Shown here in pieces: positions 8,566-18,587 of a DNA stretch of 64,000 bases. The notes beneath the pieces were generated by a model, which was not told the origin of the DNA, did no database searches, and worked only from the letters and a program-made list of their open reading frames with translations. The position numbers were made by a program, and so were the translations under genes. This DNA comes from Anaerosolibacter carboniphilus (GTDB lineage: Bacteria; Bacillota; Clostridia; Peptostreptococcales; Thermotaleaceae): positions 33,090 through 97,089 of the forward strand of contig NZ_JACHEN010000021.1 in the NCBI RefSeq assembly GCF_014205875.1. Direction: 5' to 3'. Each line of letters begins with the position of its first letter. Within the stretch, counting starts at the first letter, position 1.

Positions 8566-8985
8566 ATGTATTCCAATATTTGTCCATTTTGCGAAGTCAA
8601 TCAAAAGCCTATGTGCTATTACTATATGATGAACCGAAATCAAATGCTTTACCGTTCCGAAGCATATTATGATTCTTCTTATGCACGGACAGACTCAGGA
8701 ATTCCTACTCACACAAGTAAAAAGGGCTTTACAATAGAAGAAGCCCGTCAGATTGCAGCAGTTTTGGGCATAGATTTTACAAAATTTGATGTGGAACAAT
8801 TTAGGATGGGGCTGGATGTGGAATTAGAACATGGTAGAATCGATCCCCGTACAAACGTCACTGGTGATGATCCTATCCTTACTGGAAAGATCGCCTTGGC
8901 CCACCTCAACGAATTTCCAGACTACTATACACGCCTTGCCAAAATGGAAGCTGAAGGAAAAGTCTACTGGGGCATTACCGATTGA
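8566..8985 (+). CDS. DUF5661-family small protein
   Basis: A 139-residue soluble protein without signal peptide. The C-terminal two-thirds carries the conserved pattern of DUF5661 proteins: FTIEEARQIAAVLGIDF, FRMGLDVELEHGRIDP, NVTGDDPILTGKIALAHLNE and YYTRLAKMEAEG. The N-terminal 30 residues contain a CPFC motif plus one more Cys and a run of Tyr, which may bind metal. A GGGGG sequence 7 nt upstream supports the ATG at 8566, although the internal ATGs at 8626 and 8629 are possible. Function unknown. It stands alone and ends at a bidirectional terminator shared with the converging L,D-transpeptidase gene. Confidence 0.75.
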   Translation: MYSNICPFCEVNQKPMCYYYMMNRNQMLYRSEAYYDSSYARTDSGIPTHTSKKGFTIEEARQIAAVLGIDFTKFDVEQFRMGLDVELEHGRIDPRTNVTGDDPILTGKIALAHLNEFPDYYTRLAKMEAEGKVYWGITD

Positions 8986-8996
8986 TCGCTGACAAT

Positions 8997-9025
8997 GCAA
9001 AAGGATCTTAACCAGATCCTTTTGC
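8997..9025. terminator. Bidirectional terminator
   Basis: A perfect 12-bp stem with 5-nt loop (GCAAAAGGATCT/AGATCCTTTTGC) lies between convergent genes. It gives A/U-rich tails on both strands. Confidence 0.9.
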
Positions 9026-9031
9026 ATTTAT

Positions 9032-10420
9032 TTATTCTATGACAATAACAGCACTGCTGCCAATCTTCACCCAATTGTACAAAAACTCTGCATGACTTGT
9101 ATAATTTCTTACACATTTATGGGATCTGGGCACTGTACCCAGAGTAAAAAGATATTCTTTATGCCCTGGATCCACAAGCTTGCCATCTTTTTTCCCATAA
9201 TCCACAGGAATTCCGTGGATGTAGGCTCCACCCGTAAACCTGACTGCATAAGGGGCATAGCCTGCAATTTCCCGCGTAACATCATCCAAATATAGAAACT
9301 TTGTTTTCTTTTCAATAGCCATATAATAGCCTAGGGGTGTTTCAAACTTATATTTTTCCTTTGCACCTGTGGTTGCAAGGGTATAAGACACCAGTGTCCA
9401 TTGCCCATCCTTAAATTCAAATACGCCTTGGTTCTGATTTTTTCTATCCACCACGATGACCTGTTTTAGCTGCTCTAAAGAATTCTTAAATGAAACATAT
9501 TTTTTAGGAACATAATACGCTCCTTCGAAGTTTAGGGTTGTGATCTTATAAAACCTTTGATCCTCTTCGAGGACAGTGACGATGGCCCCATCAGAAATAT
9601 ACCGAAACTCCCCACTGGTGCTAGGCGTCACATAGGCTGGCGCACTTTGATATCGCAAGGTTCCATAGGCATCCTCCTCTTTTCCTTGATAGGCAGGGGC
9701 AGTACCATTTCGATTCTTATAATTGGAAATGAAGGCTGTCGTATGATTTTCTACTTCCTGCTTAAGCAAATTCACCTCTTGCTCCATCTTTTCAAATTGA
9801 AATTCCCTAGGCTCGCCGAGAGCCCCAAATACATAACCTTGCTTAATTTCTTCTCCATCTTTCCAATAGACCTTATACCATAGATCCGATTGATATTTTT
9901 TTAGATATTCGCCCTTTACCGCCTCAGTAAGATTTAATTTCTCGTAAGTAACAGCTTTTCTTAACACTTTTCCGCTGGTATTGGGATGTTCACGGATGTT
10001 GATGCTAGCACCCCATACCAGAAAATAATTATAAGCCATGGGATAACGATCATAAGCAAGGTCCATACGAATACTCGCAGGCAACTGGGTTTCAAATGTT
10101 CTTACGGTAGCATATAGAGATGCTGCATTTGCTTGCTGCTCTATCGTCCCTTGGGGCAGCAATTGGGATTCCTCTATCTTATTCTGGGTTTCTGCCTGAT
10201 CGGTAATGTTCTCATCCTGTTGAAGATCGATATCATTAATATCTTCTTCCACATCATTGGGATCTGATATATCGTTCTCCCCTTGATTTTCTGGATTTGT
10301 CAAAGGTTCTACTTGTACAACAGGAGGTGGCTCCACGGGATCCGCATTACTGATCACCATTTCTATTTGACAACCTGTTAGTACAAGCATTAGAATCACT
10401 ATCCATATACTTTTCTTCAT
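9032..10420 (-). CDS. L,D-transpeptidase lipoprotein with SH3 domains
   Basis: A 462-residue lipoprotein predicted to cross-link or remodel peptidoglycan. The signal peptide ends in lipobox LTGC. An acidic linker (about 30-75), two SH3-like regions (about 130-200 and 250-310) and a C-terminal YkuD catalytic domain (about 315-462) follow. The active-site block has HGIPVD and SHKCVRN, the latter replacing the usual SHGCVRL while keeping the catalytic Cys, His and Arg. The start has GGAGGTG. Neighbours are unrelated, so it appears monocistronic. Loss of the motif Gly could affect activity but is tolerated in some family members. Confidence 0.88.
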   Translation of the reverse strand: MKKSIWIVILMLVLTGCQIEMVISNADPVEPPPVVQVEPLTNPENQGENDISDPNDVEEDINDIDLQQDENITDQAETQNKIEESQLLPQGTIEQQANAASLYATVRTFETQLPASIRMDLAYDRYPMAYNYFLVWGASINIREHPNTSGKVLRKAVTYEKLNLTEAVKGEYLKKYQSDLWYKVYWKDGEEIKQGYVFGALGEPREFQFEKMEQEVNLLKQEVENHTTAFISNYKNRNGTAPAYQGKEEDAYGTLRYQSAPAYVTPSTSGEFRYISDGAIVTVLEEDQRFYKITTLNFEGAYYVPKKYVSFKNSLEQLKQVIVVDRKNQNQGVFEFKDGQWTLVSYTLATTGAKEKYKFETPLGYYMAIEKKTKFLYLDDVTREIAGYAPYAVRFTGGAYIHGIPVDYGKKDGKLVDPGHKEYLFTLGTVPRSHKCVRNYTSHAEFLYNWVKIGSSAVIVIE

Positions 10421-10556
10421 TCACTACACCTCCTAAATAACTTGTCTACTAGAAGTTTATTCTATTGATACCCAAAATATGATCTCCCTACCCCTTTCCT
10501 CCTATTCATTTTCGTCCATAATATCCTTAATATTCATAAATACTTATTTCTTTCCA

Positions 10557-10587
10557 TAAAAAAAGCGCCTAAGGGCGCTTTTTTATC
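10557..10587. terminator. Intrinsic terminator
   Basis: AAAAGCGCC, TAAG, GGCGCTTTT with U-tract on either strand, directly behind the FAH-family gene. Confidence 0.88.
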
Positions 10588-10593
10588 ATATTA

Positions 10594-11499
10594 CTATTTT
10601 ACTTGATTCGTTAACGTTCCTAGCTTTTCAATGCTGCACGTTACAACATCCCCAGGGTTCAAGAATTTGAAAGGCTTGAAACCCATCCCTACACCAGCAG
10701 GCGTACCGGTAGCAATAATATCCCCTGGTTTTAGGGTCATCCCCTTGGATAGGTCATGGATAATCTGGGGAATATCAAAGATGAGATTCCGTGTGTTGGA
10801 ATGCTGCCGCAGCTCTCCATTCACATGGCAGGCGATCTCCAGCTCCACAGGAAAAGGAATCTGGCTTTTATGTACCAAATAAGGCCCCATAGGGCAGAAT
10901 GTATCCAGGCTTTTTCCCTTATGCCATTGCCCGTGTAGTTTCTGCAGTCCTCTCTCACTGACATCATTGAGGATCGTATAACCAAAAATATATTCTTCTG
11001 CTGCCTCAACAGGAATATTTTTCCCCTCTTTGCCTATAACAACTGCCAGCTCCACCTCATAATCCAATTTTTGAGCAATGCCTGGATGACTGTCGATAAA
11101 GTCTCCATCTGCAATGGCAGGGGCAGCCACCTTGCTGAAGTAGATCGGTGCTTTGGGAATCTCCTCTTGATCCCCGAGAACTGTTCCAACTTCCTTGGCA
11201 TGATCCAAATAATTTTTCCCTAGACAAAAAATGTTTCTTCGAGGGTACGGAATCGGCGCCTTAATTTTTACTTCACTACACGCTATTCCCTCATTTAGAA
11301 AAGCTTCTTGACCAGCCCATCCTTCCATCTTTTTCCCTAATTCCACTGTAAAAATATCTATCAGTTCAAGCATTGTTTTTGGATAGCTAGTGATTTCTTC
11401 TTTTTCAAAAAATCGATCTATCGAGATGATTTTGCCCTGTTGGGGATCACACAAACCCACCTTTTCCTCTTTTCCTACTTCATAGGTTACAAAATACAT
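10594..11499 (-). CDS. Fumarylacetoacetate hydrolase family protein
   Basis: A 301-residue cytoplasmic FAH-superfamily protein (PF01557), the group that includes 5-carboxymethyl-2-hydroxymuconate isomerase, acylpyruvase and oxaloacetate decarboxylase enzymes. The FAH core spans roughly 95-300 and includes CLGKNYLDHAKE, the metal-binding LDYEVELAVVIGK and the C-terminal GDIIATGTPAGVG. The N-terminal 90 residues are the usual extra domain of long members. AAAGGAG lies 8 nt from the ATG at 11499 but only 2 nt from the one at 11505, so 11499 is preferred. No pathway neighbours are present, and the substrate cannot be assigned. Confidence 0.88.
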   Translation of the reverse strand: MYFVTYEVGKEEKVGLCDPQQGKIISIDRFFEKEEITSYPKTMLELIDIFTVELGKKMEGWAGQEAFLNEGIACSEVKIKAPIPYPRRNIFCLGKNYLDHAKEVGTVLGDQEEIPKAPIYFSKVAAPAIADGDFIDSHPGIAQKLDYEVELAVVIGKEGKNIPVEAAEEYIFGYTILNDVSERGLQKLHGQWHKGKSLDTFCPMGPYLVHKSQIPFPVELEIACHVNGELRQHSNTRNLIFDIPQIIHDLSKGMTLKPGDIIATGTPAGVGMGFKPFKFLNPGDVVTCSIEKLGTLTNQVK

Positions 11500-11579
11500 A
11501 TTCATTGCTCCTTTCTATATTCTACTTTATAGTTTTTTCGATGAAACTTACCCTAATTCCTTTTTCTATGGAGGAATTG

Positions 11580-11605
11580 TTCATAATATTATGGAATATT
11601 ATGAA
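11580..11605. promoter_or_regulatory. Inverted repeat between divergent genes (candidate operator)
   Basis: A perfect 11-bp palindromic pair TTCATAATATT/AATATTATGAA with a 4-bp centre sits between the divergent FAH and MBL genes. Its symmetry and position suggest a protein-binding site. The protein is unknown. Confidence 0.45.
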
Positions 11606-11672
11606 TAATTGATTATATCCTCCCTTTTCTGGGGTATAGATTTGATAAACATAAGACAAAGGAGCGGATTCT

Positions 11673-13307
11673 ATGAAGATAAGTTTTTTAGGTGCTGCAC
11701 AGATGGTTACGGGTTCTAATTATCTCATTACCACAGATACTTATAAAATTTTATTAGACTGCGGACAATTTCAAGGTGGTAAAGAAACAGAGAAGCTTAA
11801 TGCCTTGCCCTTTCCTTTTAGTCCTTCTGAAATTGATTTTTTGATACTAAGTCATGCCCATATTGACCATAGCGGTAGAATTCCGAAGCTTGCTAAAGAA
11901 GGCTTTCGGGGTAAAATCATTTGTACACGGGCCACAGCAGACCTGGCAAGCATACTTTTAAAGGATAGTGGTCACATCCATGAGATGGAGGCCGTATGGG
12001 AAAACAGGAAGCGGCTGCGGGCCGGATTGGATCCTGTGGAGCCGTTATACCGGGTAGAGGATGCAGAAAACAGTCTCCAGTTTTTGAATCCGATCCTTTA
12101 TGATCAAAAAATAGATTTAACAGATTCTATCAGCCTTCGCTTTCAAGATGCAGGACACATTCTTGGCTCCTCCATTGTAGAGCTGTGGATTCGAGAGGAA
12201 AATCAAGAAACAAAACTTGTCTTTTCAGGAGACTTGGGTTCTAAGGATAGACCTTTGCTTCGAAACCCATCCCTTATTGAAGATGCTGATTATTTGATCT
12301 TAGAATCCACCTATGGCAATCGACTTCATGAGGAGCCAGAAAAGAGAGTTTTCAAGCTTATGGATATCATCTCCAAAACCATCGCCAGAGGCGGCACGGT
12401 AATCATCCCCTCCTTCGCTGTAGGCAGAACCCAGGAATTGATTTACGAATTAAACAAATACTATGATCACAAAGAGATGATCCAAGATCTTTTAAAAGTT
12501 CCCGTTTATGTAGACAGTCCTATGGCGACCTCTGCAACGGAGATTTTTAGAAAGCATGCAGACTGCTTTGATGAAGAAACCCGGGGATACATTCTAAGCG
12601 GAGATAACCCCCTGGATTTCCACAATCTTCGATTTACCAAAACTGCTGAAGAATCTCGGTTGTTAAATGCTTCTGAAGAGCCGAAAATCATCATATCCGC
12701 CAGTGGCATGTGCGAAGCTGGCAGAATCAAACATCACCTTAAGCATCATCTATGGAAGAAAAACTCCAGTGTTATCTTTGTCGGTTACCAAGCCGAAGGC
12801 ACTTTGGGCCGTTCTATCAAGGACGGTGCAGAAAATGTAAAAATCTTTGGCGAGAAAATTCAGATTCGGGCTGAAATCCATAGCATTGAGGGCTTCTCAG
12901 GCCATGCAGATCAAAGCGAGCTGCTGGATTGGCTTCGAAGCTTTAAAAAGCCTCCGAAGAAGATTTTCATTGTCCATGGCGAGCCAGATGCATCCACCCA
13001 TTTTGCCCATATGATTCGCGATACATTTGACATAGAAACTGTGGTACCAAAACTTTATGAAAGCTTTGAATTGAATGAATACGGTGTGGATCTTTCCAAG
13101 TCTATTCCCAAGATCATTCCTGGTCAAGCTGGTGAACTTGACGCTAGTGCACAGAATATGCTGCGTGATTTGAATGTTGCCATTGATCGCATTCACATGC
13201 TATTAAGTACCGATTTATCCGCAAAAGATTATCAAATACTAAAAAATAAGCTGATTCAGTTGGAAAAGGATGTTATCGACCTCAATATGCTCTTAGGTGA
13301 TAAGTAA
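11673..13307 (+). CDS. MBL-fold/beta-CASP RNA metallo-hydrolase
   Basis: A 544-residue cytoplasmic protein of the CPSF73-like metallo-beta-lactamase/beta-CASP group, predicted to cut RNA. The zinc motif HAHIDHSG is at 61-68, with further metal ligands in DAGHILGSS (about 163) and FSGDLG (about 189). The beta-CASP domain (about 230-370) contains PSFAVGRTQE and SGMCEAGRIKHHL. The C-terminal RMMBL block includes EGFSGHADQSELLDWL and FIVHGEPDA. A C-terminal extension of about 80 residues looks helical. The start has AAAGGAG. It is longer than RNase J-independent YSH1-like archaeal forms but of normal length for bacterial members. It is followed after 14 nt by a hypothetical gene. Confidence 0.9.
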   Translation: MKISFLGAAQMVTGSNYLITTDTYKILLDCGQFQGGKETEKLNALPFPFSPSEIDFLILSHAHIDHSGRIPKLAKEGFRGKIICTRATADLASILLKDSGHIHEMEAVWENRKRLRAGLDPVEPLYRVEDAENSLQFLNPILYDQKIDLTDSISLRFQDAGHILGSSIVELWIREENQETKLVFSGDLGSKDRPLLRNPSLIEDADYLILESTYGNRLHEEPEKRVFKLMDIISKTIARGGTVIIPSFAVGRTQELIYELNKYYDHKEMIQDLLKVPVYVDSPMATSATEIFRKHADCFDEETRGYILSGDNPLDFHNLRFTKTAEESRLLNASEEPKIIISASGMCEAGRIKHHLKHHLWKKNSSVIFVGYQAEGTLGRSIKDGAENVKIFGEKIQIRAEIHSIEGFSGHADQSELLDWLRSFKKPPKKIFIVHGEPDASTHFAHMIRDTFDIETVVPKLYESFELNEYGVDLSKSIPKIIPGQAGELDASAQNMLRDLNVAIDRIHMLLSTDLSAKDYQILKNKLIQLEKDVIDLNMLLGDK

Positions 13308-13321
13308 GAAAGGAAGAAATA

Positions 13322-14164
13322 ATGAAAAAAAGGTGGTTTCTTTCTCTTTTAATCTCATTTGTACTCCTGTTCTATTTGGGAAAGCTTCCATTTTTCTACA
13401 CCCTTAGAAGCTATATTTTGATGCCTATTTACGACCTTGGTATAGTAAAAAGCAGTACACTCCATCAAAAAGGTATTCGTTTTTACATCCCTGATGGAAG
13501 TCAAACTCCGGAAAGGGATTGGTATCCCTACATGCTCCATCACAATGGGAGTGAGGCCTTTTCCCAATATATCGGGAAAAAGGTCTCACTTGATATCTTA
13601 TATGATTTTGGGCACTTTGACTTTTGGAAAGGTAGTTCTTCCTTCTATGATTTGGATTCACCCTACTGTGGCGCTTTTTATGGGGGATATGCCGTCTTTA
13701 CCCACGATTCCCACTGGATGTATGGTTTTGACCAAGAAGGTACCCCCATGATGGATGAACTTTCACAGGTTCCAAGCTTTGACCAAACCCATTTGGTATT
13801 GCCTTCTGTAGGCTTATCCTCTGATCAGGTGACCTTTCGCTATCAAGTCAAGGATGTGCAGTACAATCAATCCTATATGGGCTATAATGGGTGGGTTAAA
13901 ATTGATGCAGATATTGAAACCAACGCTCCCATCCATCAAAGGGACCATGTCAACTACCCGGGTTATTATCAGTATGGTCTGCCTCATCCCCCTTGGTTTC
14001 CCGGGGTAAACTATCCTGTCATCATTTTAAAGGGACGTACTTACGTACGCTATTTTGCAGAATATGGCGGAACTTTTTTTCTATATGTGATGGCACAGGA
14101 TGAGAATACTTTAAACAAATGTGACCAGCAGCTCCTTTCTGCAGCCTCTATTACCAGTAAATAA
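13322..14164 (+). CDS. Exported or membrane-anchored hypothetical protein
   Basis: A 280-residue protein of unknown function. The N-terminus (residues 3-25) is hydrophobic after Lys/Arg, so it is a signal peptide or membrane anchor. The rest is rich in Tyr, Phe, His, Gly and Pro (for example YNQSYMGYNGWVKIDAD and YGLPHPPWFPGVNYP), like an extracellular beta-rich domain. No known motif was recognised. It starts 14 nt after the metallo-hydrolase stop with AAAGGAAG upstream and is probably co-transcribed with it, and it ends at a shared terminator. Confidence 0.7.
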   Translation: MKKRWFLSLLISFVLLFYLGKLPFFYTLRSYILMPIYDLGIVKSSTLHQKGIRFYIPDGSQTPERDWYPYMLHHNGSEAFSQYIGKKVSLDILYDFGHFDFWKGSSSFYDLDSPYCGAFYGGYAVFTHDSHWMYGFDQEGTPMMDELSQVPSFDQTHLVLPSVGLSSDQVTFRYQVKDVQYNQSYMGYNGWVKIDADIETNAPIHQRDHVNYPGYYQYGLPHPPWFPGVNYPVIILKGRTYVRYFAEYGGTFFLYVMAQDENTLNKCDQQLLSAASITSK

Positions 14165-14200
14165 GCCCCCAAGCATCAAGCCTAGGAGCTTATTTTTTTA
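14159..14200. terminator. Bidirectional terminator
   Basis: An AATAAGC/GCTTATT stem with internal pairing lies between the convergent hypothetical and chemoreceptor genes and is followed by TTTTTTT on the plus strand. Confidence 0.7.
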
Positions 14201-14205
14201 TTCAT

Positions 14206-15807
14206 CTACAATTTAAAGATTTTAATCTTGTCTGATAAATCGCCTACCATGGTGTTCATTTCCTGAATCGCAGAGGCGATTTCCTCCATAGATGCTGTCT
14301 GGTCCTCGGCTGAAGCGCTGATTTCTTGGGTTGCCGCAGCTGTCTGTTGGGATACAGACGAAATATTTTCGATGGCACTTAATACACTGTTCTTTGCTCC
14401 ATCGATGGACTGTATATCCTGGTCCAATAGATGGATTTGACTAACGACCTCATCGGTTGAGCTTTTGATGCTGTCAAATACTATTTTGGTTTGCCCTAAT
14501 GAAACATTGGCATTTTCAATAATTACCCTCGTTCCATCAATGGTTTCATTGGTATTTGTAATCACTTCCACAATTGCTCCGATGATATTTTGAATCTCTC
14601 CTGTTGCCTTTGCTGACTGTTCAGCCAACTTCCTGATTTCATCGGCTACAACAGCAAATCCCCTCCCTTGTTCCCCGGCACGTGCTGCTTCGATGGCCGC
14701 ATTGAGGGCTAATAAATTCGTCTGATCTGCAATGGAACGAATGGTCTCTATAATGATTCCAATGGACTTGGACTTTTCTGCCAACTCACCTACACTGGCT
14801 GCCACATCCATCGAAGCATTGGTATTTTCATGGAATCTGCTTTCCAATTCTTGAATAGTCCTCAATCCCATTTCATTCTTTTCTCTCATTTCTATTGTGT
14901 TTTCTACAGTTTTATTGAGTTTGTCTGTAGCAGCTGCAATCATGTGGGCCAGATCGTTTGTAATTTCCAAGCAATCTCCCGTTTCGGCAGCTTGGCTGCT
15001 TGCTCCTGAAGCTATTTCTTCAACCGTCTTCGAAACCTCCACCGTAGAAGCGCTTACTTCTTCTGTCGAGGCAGCAATCAACTCCGAAGCTTCCTCTAGC
15101 TTGATGGTGATTTCCTTTGCATTGCTAACCAGTTGCTTAATGCTTTCAATCATCTTGTTAAAGCTTTGAGATAATTGTCCGATTTCATCTTTTGATTGTA
15201 TGTCCACCCTTACGCCAAGATGCCCTTCTCCTGCTTGTCCCATAACATTTACCAATTGATTTAATGGCTTAATCGCCAAACGATGAATCACCAAGGTAAT
15301 TACCACAGCTGAAAGCAATATTGCGCCTGCTAAAATCAACAACATTTGTAGCCTTAGCGCATTCAGTGGCCGAACAAATTCATCTATAGGAACAGCAATC
15401 ACAGCAATATGTCCATTTACTTCTTGAAAAACTGTATATCTCTCCGCCTCTTTAAAAACATAGTTGAGGCTGCCATTTTTTTTAGTTAAAATTTCTTTAC
15501 CCCATTCGTAATCATTGAGGTTAAGCCCTACAGTGCTTTTGTCAGGGTGAACGATGATAATTCCCTTTTCATCTACAATATAAGGATATCCTAGCTTCCC
15601 TACCTTCATTGTATCTACGATGTCCTCTATGTCTACCTTATGTTTTTCCTGCATCATCACTACAGTCTTCAATTCGTTGGCTGTCTGTGTATAGAGTTGA
15701 TTCATAATAAGGTTTTTCGCATTGAGATAATTGCTGATCCCTAAAGTCCCAATACCTATCATCATGATCAAAAGTATTGGTAGTAAAATCTTATTCCGTA
15801 ACTTCAT
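14206..15807 (-). CDS. Methyl-accepting chemotaxis protein
   Basis: A 533-residue transmembrane chemoreceptor. TM1 is at about 8-26. A periplasmic-type single Cache domain follows (about 35-165, with [22 protein letters not shown]), then TM2 (about 170-190), HAMP (about 192-245) and a long signalling coiled coil. The conserved hairpin [20 protein letters not shown] confirms the MCP family. The C-terminus KIKIFKL lacks a CheR-docking pentapeptide. The frame opens at 15879, but the ATG at 15807 has GGGGG with 7-nt spacing and starts right before TM1. It is monocistronic, with no che genes nearby. The ligand is unknown; sCache domains often bind small organic acids. Confidence 0.93.
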   Translation of the reverse strand: MKLRNKILLPILLIMMIGIGTLGISNYLNAKNLIMNQLYTQTANELKTVVMMQEKHKVDIEDIVDTMKVGKLGYPYIVDEKGIIIVHPDKSTVGLNLNDYEWGKEILTKKNGSLNYVFKEAERYTVFQEVNGHIAVIAVPIDEFVRPLNALRLQMLLILAGAILLSAVVITLVIHRLAIKPLNQLVNVMGQAGEGHLGVRVDIQSKDEIGQLSQSFNKMIESIKQLVSNAKEITIKLEEASELIAASTEEVSASTVEVSKTVEEIASGASSQAAETGDCLEITNDLAHMIAAATDKLNKTVENTIEMREKNEMGLRTIQELESRFHENTNASMDVAASVGELAEKSKSIGIIIETIRSIADQTNLLALNAAIEAARAGEQGRGFAVVADEIRKLAEQSAKATGEIQNIIGAIVEVITNTNETIDGTRVIIENANVSLGQTKIVFDSIKSSTDEVVSQIHLLDQDIQSIDGAKNSVLSAIENISSVSQQTAAATQEISASAEDQTASMEEIASAIQEMNTMVGDLSDKIKIFKL

Positions 15808-15985
15808 ATACTTGTCCCCCTTTTTTGTCCTAAAAATAATGAATGCTTTGCGAGTCTCTTCTTTATCAGAAAAATACACTCATTCTATTTTACCTTTGAT
15901 TCTTACTCATTTGTCAATCTTCCTGCATTATATATTCCCTCTAAATTTACCTTAAAACATTCCTCATATACTTTTTCCCCATGCA

Positions 15986-16333
15986 TTAATTGGAAAAAAT
16001 GTTCTTTAGCTTCATTTTGATATAATCATCAATAGCTTTCTCAATCTCTTGATTAAGGTTTTGTTTCTTTTCACCGATGACGTCTTCCATAGTTTTTCTC
16101 ACCTCTCCAAGGATTTCCGCCTTTCGAGCATTTATCATTTGATCGAGTTCCTTCTCTACCTCTTCCCTTAACTCCACGATGATTACATCTTTCTGCTCAA
16201 TGATAATTTCTTTTACCAAAGCTCCAGAATCATGCTTTAGTTTATATTGAAGGACTCCCAGGGTTGTCAATGAACCAGCAATCCCTCCCAGCAAAGCCCC
16301 AATGATCAGATATATAAACATTCGATTCCTCAT
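15986..16333 (-). CDS. Small membrane-anchored coiled-coil protein
   Basis: A 115-residue protein with one N-terminal transmembrane helix (about 5-27, Gly/Ala-rich) and a charged, heptad-like helical remainder rich in Glu, Lys and Ile. The ATG at 16333 is chosen because GGGAGGCG precedes it, although the frame is open to 16378. The topology resembles YtxH-like anchored proteins, but no family signature is certain. Function unknown. It sits between the chemoreceptor and the biotin operon. Confidence 0.6.
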   Translation of the reverse strand: MRNRMFIYLIIGALLGGIAGSLTTLGVLQYKLKHDSGALVKEIIIEQKDVIIVELREEVEKELDQMINARKAEILGEVRKTMEDVIGEKKQNLNQEIEKAIDDYIKMKLKNIFSN

Positions 16334-16412
16334 AAAATCGCCTCCCTTTATGTCAATATATCCTAACTCCCTACTCAATATTACAGTAGACCTATTTTCT
16401 CCAAAAAAACTT

Positions 16413-16441
16413 CAAAAGACGCAAAAACATTGCGTCTTTTG
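16413..16441. terminator. Terminator of the biotin operon
   Basis: A CAAAAGACGC/GCGTCTTTTG stem is followed on the minus strand by a T-rich tail directly after the bioA stop. Confidence 0.88.
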
Positions 16442-16446
16442 AACAG

Positions 16447-17790
16447 TTATCTTCCTAAATATTCACAAATTGCTTTCTCCGCCGTACCGACCATGAAATC
16501 AATATCTTTTTCATCGACGACATAGGGAGGCATAAAGTAGATTACATTTCCCAACGGTCTTAATAAGACGCCATGTTTCAATGCAATCTGATAAATCTGA
16601 TAGCCCACCCGCTGCTTCCAATCAAAACCTTCTTTCGTTTTCTTGTCTTTGACTAGTTCAAGAGCGCCTACCATACCCAGCTGCCGAAATTCCCCCACAT
16701 TGGGATGATCCAACAAGGGCCGTATTCTTTCCTGAATGCGCTGGCTCGTAATCCTATTTTTATCAATCACATTCTCATCTTCAAAGATGTTGAGAGATTC
16801 GCAGGCAATGGCACATCCTATGGGATTTCCCGTATAGCTGTGGCTATGCATAAAAGCTCGTAAGCTTACGTAATCATCATAGAAAGCATCATAAATTGTA
16901 TCCGTCATCAGTACCAAAGACAATGGCATGTAGCCCGCCGTCAATCCCTTGGACAGGCACATGATATCCGGTGAAATTTGGGCATGCTCACAGGCGAACA
17001 TCTTACCCGTCCTTCCAAAGCCTACAGCGATTTCGTCTGCAATCAAATGAATATCGTAGGTATTGCAAAGCTGTCTTAGCTTTTTCAAATAGATGGCAGG
17101 ATAGATTTTCATACCTGCAGCCCCCTGAATCATAGGTTCAATGATCACTGCGGTGATCTCTTCATGATGCTCCGATACAATCCGCTCCATATCCTCGATA
17201 CAGCTTCCTTCACAGTTCTCCCTATCCTCTCCATAGGGACAACGATAACAATTGGGGCCTGCTGCCTTAAAAGTATTGAGCAATAAGGGCTTATAGATCT
17301 CATTGTATAAGTCGATATCCCCTACCGATAGGGCAGCCAGGGTTTCACCATGATAAGCCTCAGAGATAGCCACATATCGTATCTTTTTTGGTTTTCCCAT
17401 CTGTTGATGATATTGGAAGCTCAGCTTTAGAGCAACTTCTACTGCTGATGATCCATTATCAGCAAAAAATACCTTATTCAAGCCTTCCGGTGTAAGTTTC
17501 ACAATTCGCTCTGCCAGCTCTATGGCAGGCTTATGGGAAAAGTTTGCGAAGATGGCATGCTCCAGCTTGTCTACCTGATTGGCGATAGCTTTGTTAATCC
17601 GTTTGTTGCTATGTCCAAAAAGATTAACCCACCAAGAAGATACAGCATCTAAATAGCGCCTTCCCTCTATGTCATAGAGATAAGGCCCTTCCCCCCGTTC
17701 CAGCACGATGGGTGGAAAGCTTTCATAATCCTTCATTTGAGAGCAAGGATGCCAAATATACTGTAGATCCTTCCGCTGCAGCTCATTCAT
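16447..17790 (-). CDS. bioA: Adenosylmethionine-8-amino-7-oxononanoate aminotransferase (DAPA synthase)
   Basis: This class III PLP aminotransferase converts KAPA to DAPA in biotin synthesis with SAM as amino donor. At 447 residues it has normal length. Recognisable features are the N-terminal [11 protein letters not shown] signature, [12 protein letters not shown], the PLP-phosphate region [26 protein letters not shown] with the PLP-pyridine Asp, and the Schiff-base lysine in CLSKGLTAG. It overlaps the bioD end by 8 nt, indicating translational coupling, and is the last gene of bioY-bioB-bioD-bioA. Confidence 0.95.
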   Translation of the reverse strand: MNELQRKDLQYIWHPCSQMKDYESFPPIVLERGEGPYLYDIEGRRYLDAVSSWWVNLFGHSNKRINKAIANQVDKLEHAIFANFSHKPAIELAERIVKLTPEGLNKVFFADNGSSAVEVALKLSFQYHQQMGKPKKIRYVAISEAYHGETLAALSVGDIDLYNEIYKPLLLNTFKAAGPNCYRCPYGEDRENCEGSCIEDMERIVSEHHEEITAVIIEPMIQGAAGMKIYPAIYLKKLRQLCNTYDIHLIADEIAVGFGRTGKMFACEHAQISPDIMCLSKGLTAGYMPLSLVLMTDTIYDAFYDDYVSLRAFMHSHSYTGNPIGCAIACESLNIFEDENVIDKNRITSQRIQERIRPLLDHPNVGEFRQLGMVGALELVKDKKTKEGFDWKQRVGYQIYQIALKHGVLLRPLGNVIYFMPPYVVDEKDIDFMVGTAEKAICEYLGR

Positions 17791-18526
17791 CCTTTATCAC
17801 GTCCTTTGTATCCGCCATGCTTTCCAAGAGAACTTGAATATCCATTTTTCTTTCAAATTCTTCTTTGAGGTTTCCGTAACTTCCTTTTTCTACATCGATA
17901 TATTCCAATTGGTCAATGACGCCAAGCACAGGTACTCCTGTGAGTCTTTCCACCATTTTTATATTGTCTTCCTCTGCAATGCTGCCTCTATAACCATTCA
18001 TGACAATAGCCTTTACTTCCAGTCCCATTTGCCGGGCATGTTTTACCGTCAGCACCGTATGATTAATGGTTCCTACCCCTGTTCTAGCCACCACCAATAA
18101 GGGCAAGTCTAACTCCTTTATAAAATCATAGACCATATACGCTTCATCAATAAGAGGCACTACCAATCCTCCACTGCCTTCAGCAATAACATAATCATAT
18201 TTTTTACAAAGCGCTTGATATTTCTTTAAAATTACCGCTTTCTCCAATTTGACACCTTCTAGCTTCGCTGCCAAATGCGGAGATACAGGGGTTCTCAGGC
18301 AATATCCATTGATATTTTCTTGATCTTCCTCTAGGCCAGCCACCAGATTCACAAATCGTGCATCTGCTGAAATCAGCCTACCATCTTCTTCAATGCCACC
18401 ACTTTGAACAGCCTTGTAGCTAACTCCCCTATAACCATTTTTTCTCAGCAAATATACTAGTCCCGCCGTAATCACCGATTTCCCCACATCTGTATCCGTA
18501 CCTACAATGAAAATTCCCTTGGCCAA
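17783..18526 (-). CDS. bioD: Dethiobiotin synthetase
   Basis: ATP-dependent synthetase that carboxylates and cyclises DAPA to dethiobiotin. The P-loop GTDTDVGKS is at about 9-17, with [10 protein letters not shown] near 115. The longer reading frame includes ATG codons that lie inside the bioB-bioD hairpin. The TTG at 18526 is preceded by GGGAG and puts the P-loop at its usual distance from the N-terminus, so TTG is chosen, giving 247 residues. bioA starts within its last codons. Confidence 0.93.
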   Translation of the reverse strand: MAKGIFIVGTDTDVGKSVITAGLVYLLRKNGYRGVSYKAVQSGGIEEDGRLISADARFVNLVAGLEEDQENINGYCLRTPVSPHLAAKLEGVKLEKAVILKKYQALCKKYDYVIAEGSGGLVVPLIDEAYMVYDFIKELDLPLLVVARTGVGTINHTVLTVKHARQMGLEVKAIVMNGYRGSIAEEDNIKMVERLTGVPVLGVIDQLEYIDVEKGSYGNLKEEFERKMDIQVLLESMADTKDVIKDE

Positions 18527-18549
18527 GTTTATCCACTCCCTTATTTTAA

Positions 18550-18583
18550 AACACCCCATGGCGTTCAAATGCCATGGGGTGTT
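18550..18583 (-). terminator. Intra-operon hairpin between bioB and bioD
   Basis: A perfect 13-bp stem (AACACCCCATGGC/GCCATGGGGTGTT, 8-nt loop) is followed on the minus strand by TTAAAATAA. The U-tract is poor, so it may be an attenuator or processing site that lowers bioDA relative to bioYB. Confidence 0.65.
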
Positions 18584-18587
18584 CAGT

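Noticed and set aside
8389..8643. 84-codon minus-strand open frame
   Set aside because: It overlaps the start of the plus-strand DUF5661 gene and has no ribosome-binding site or family features.
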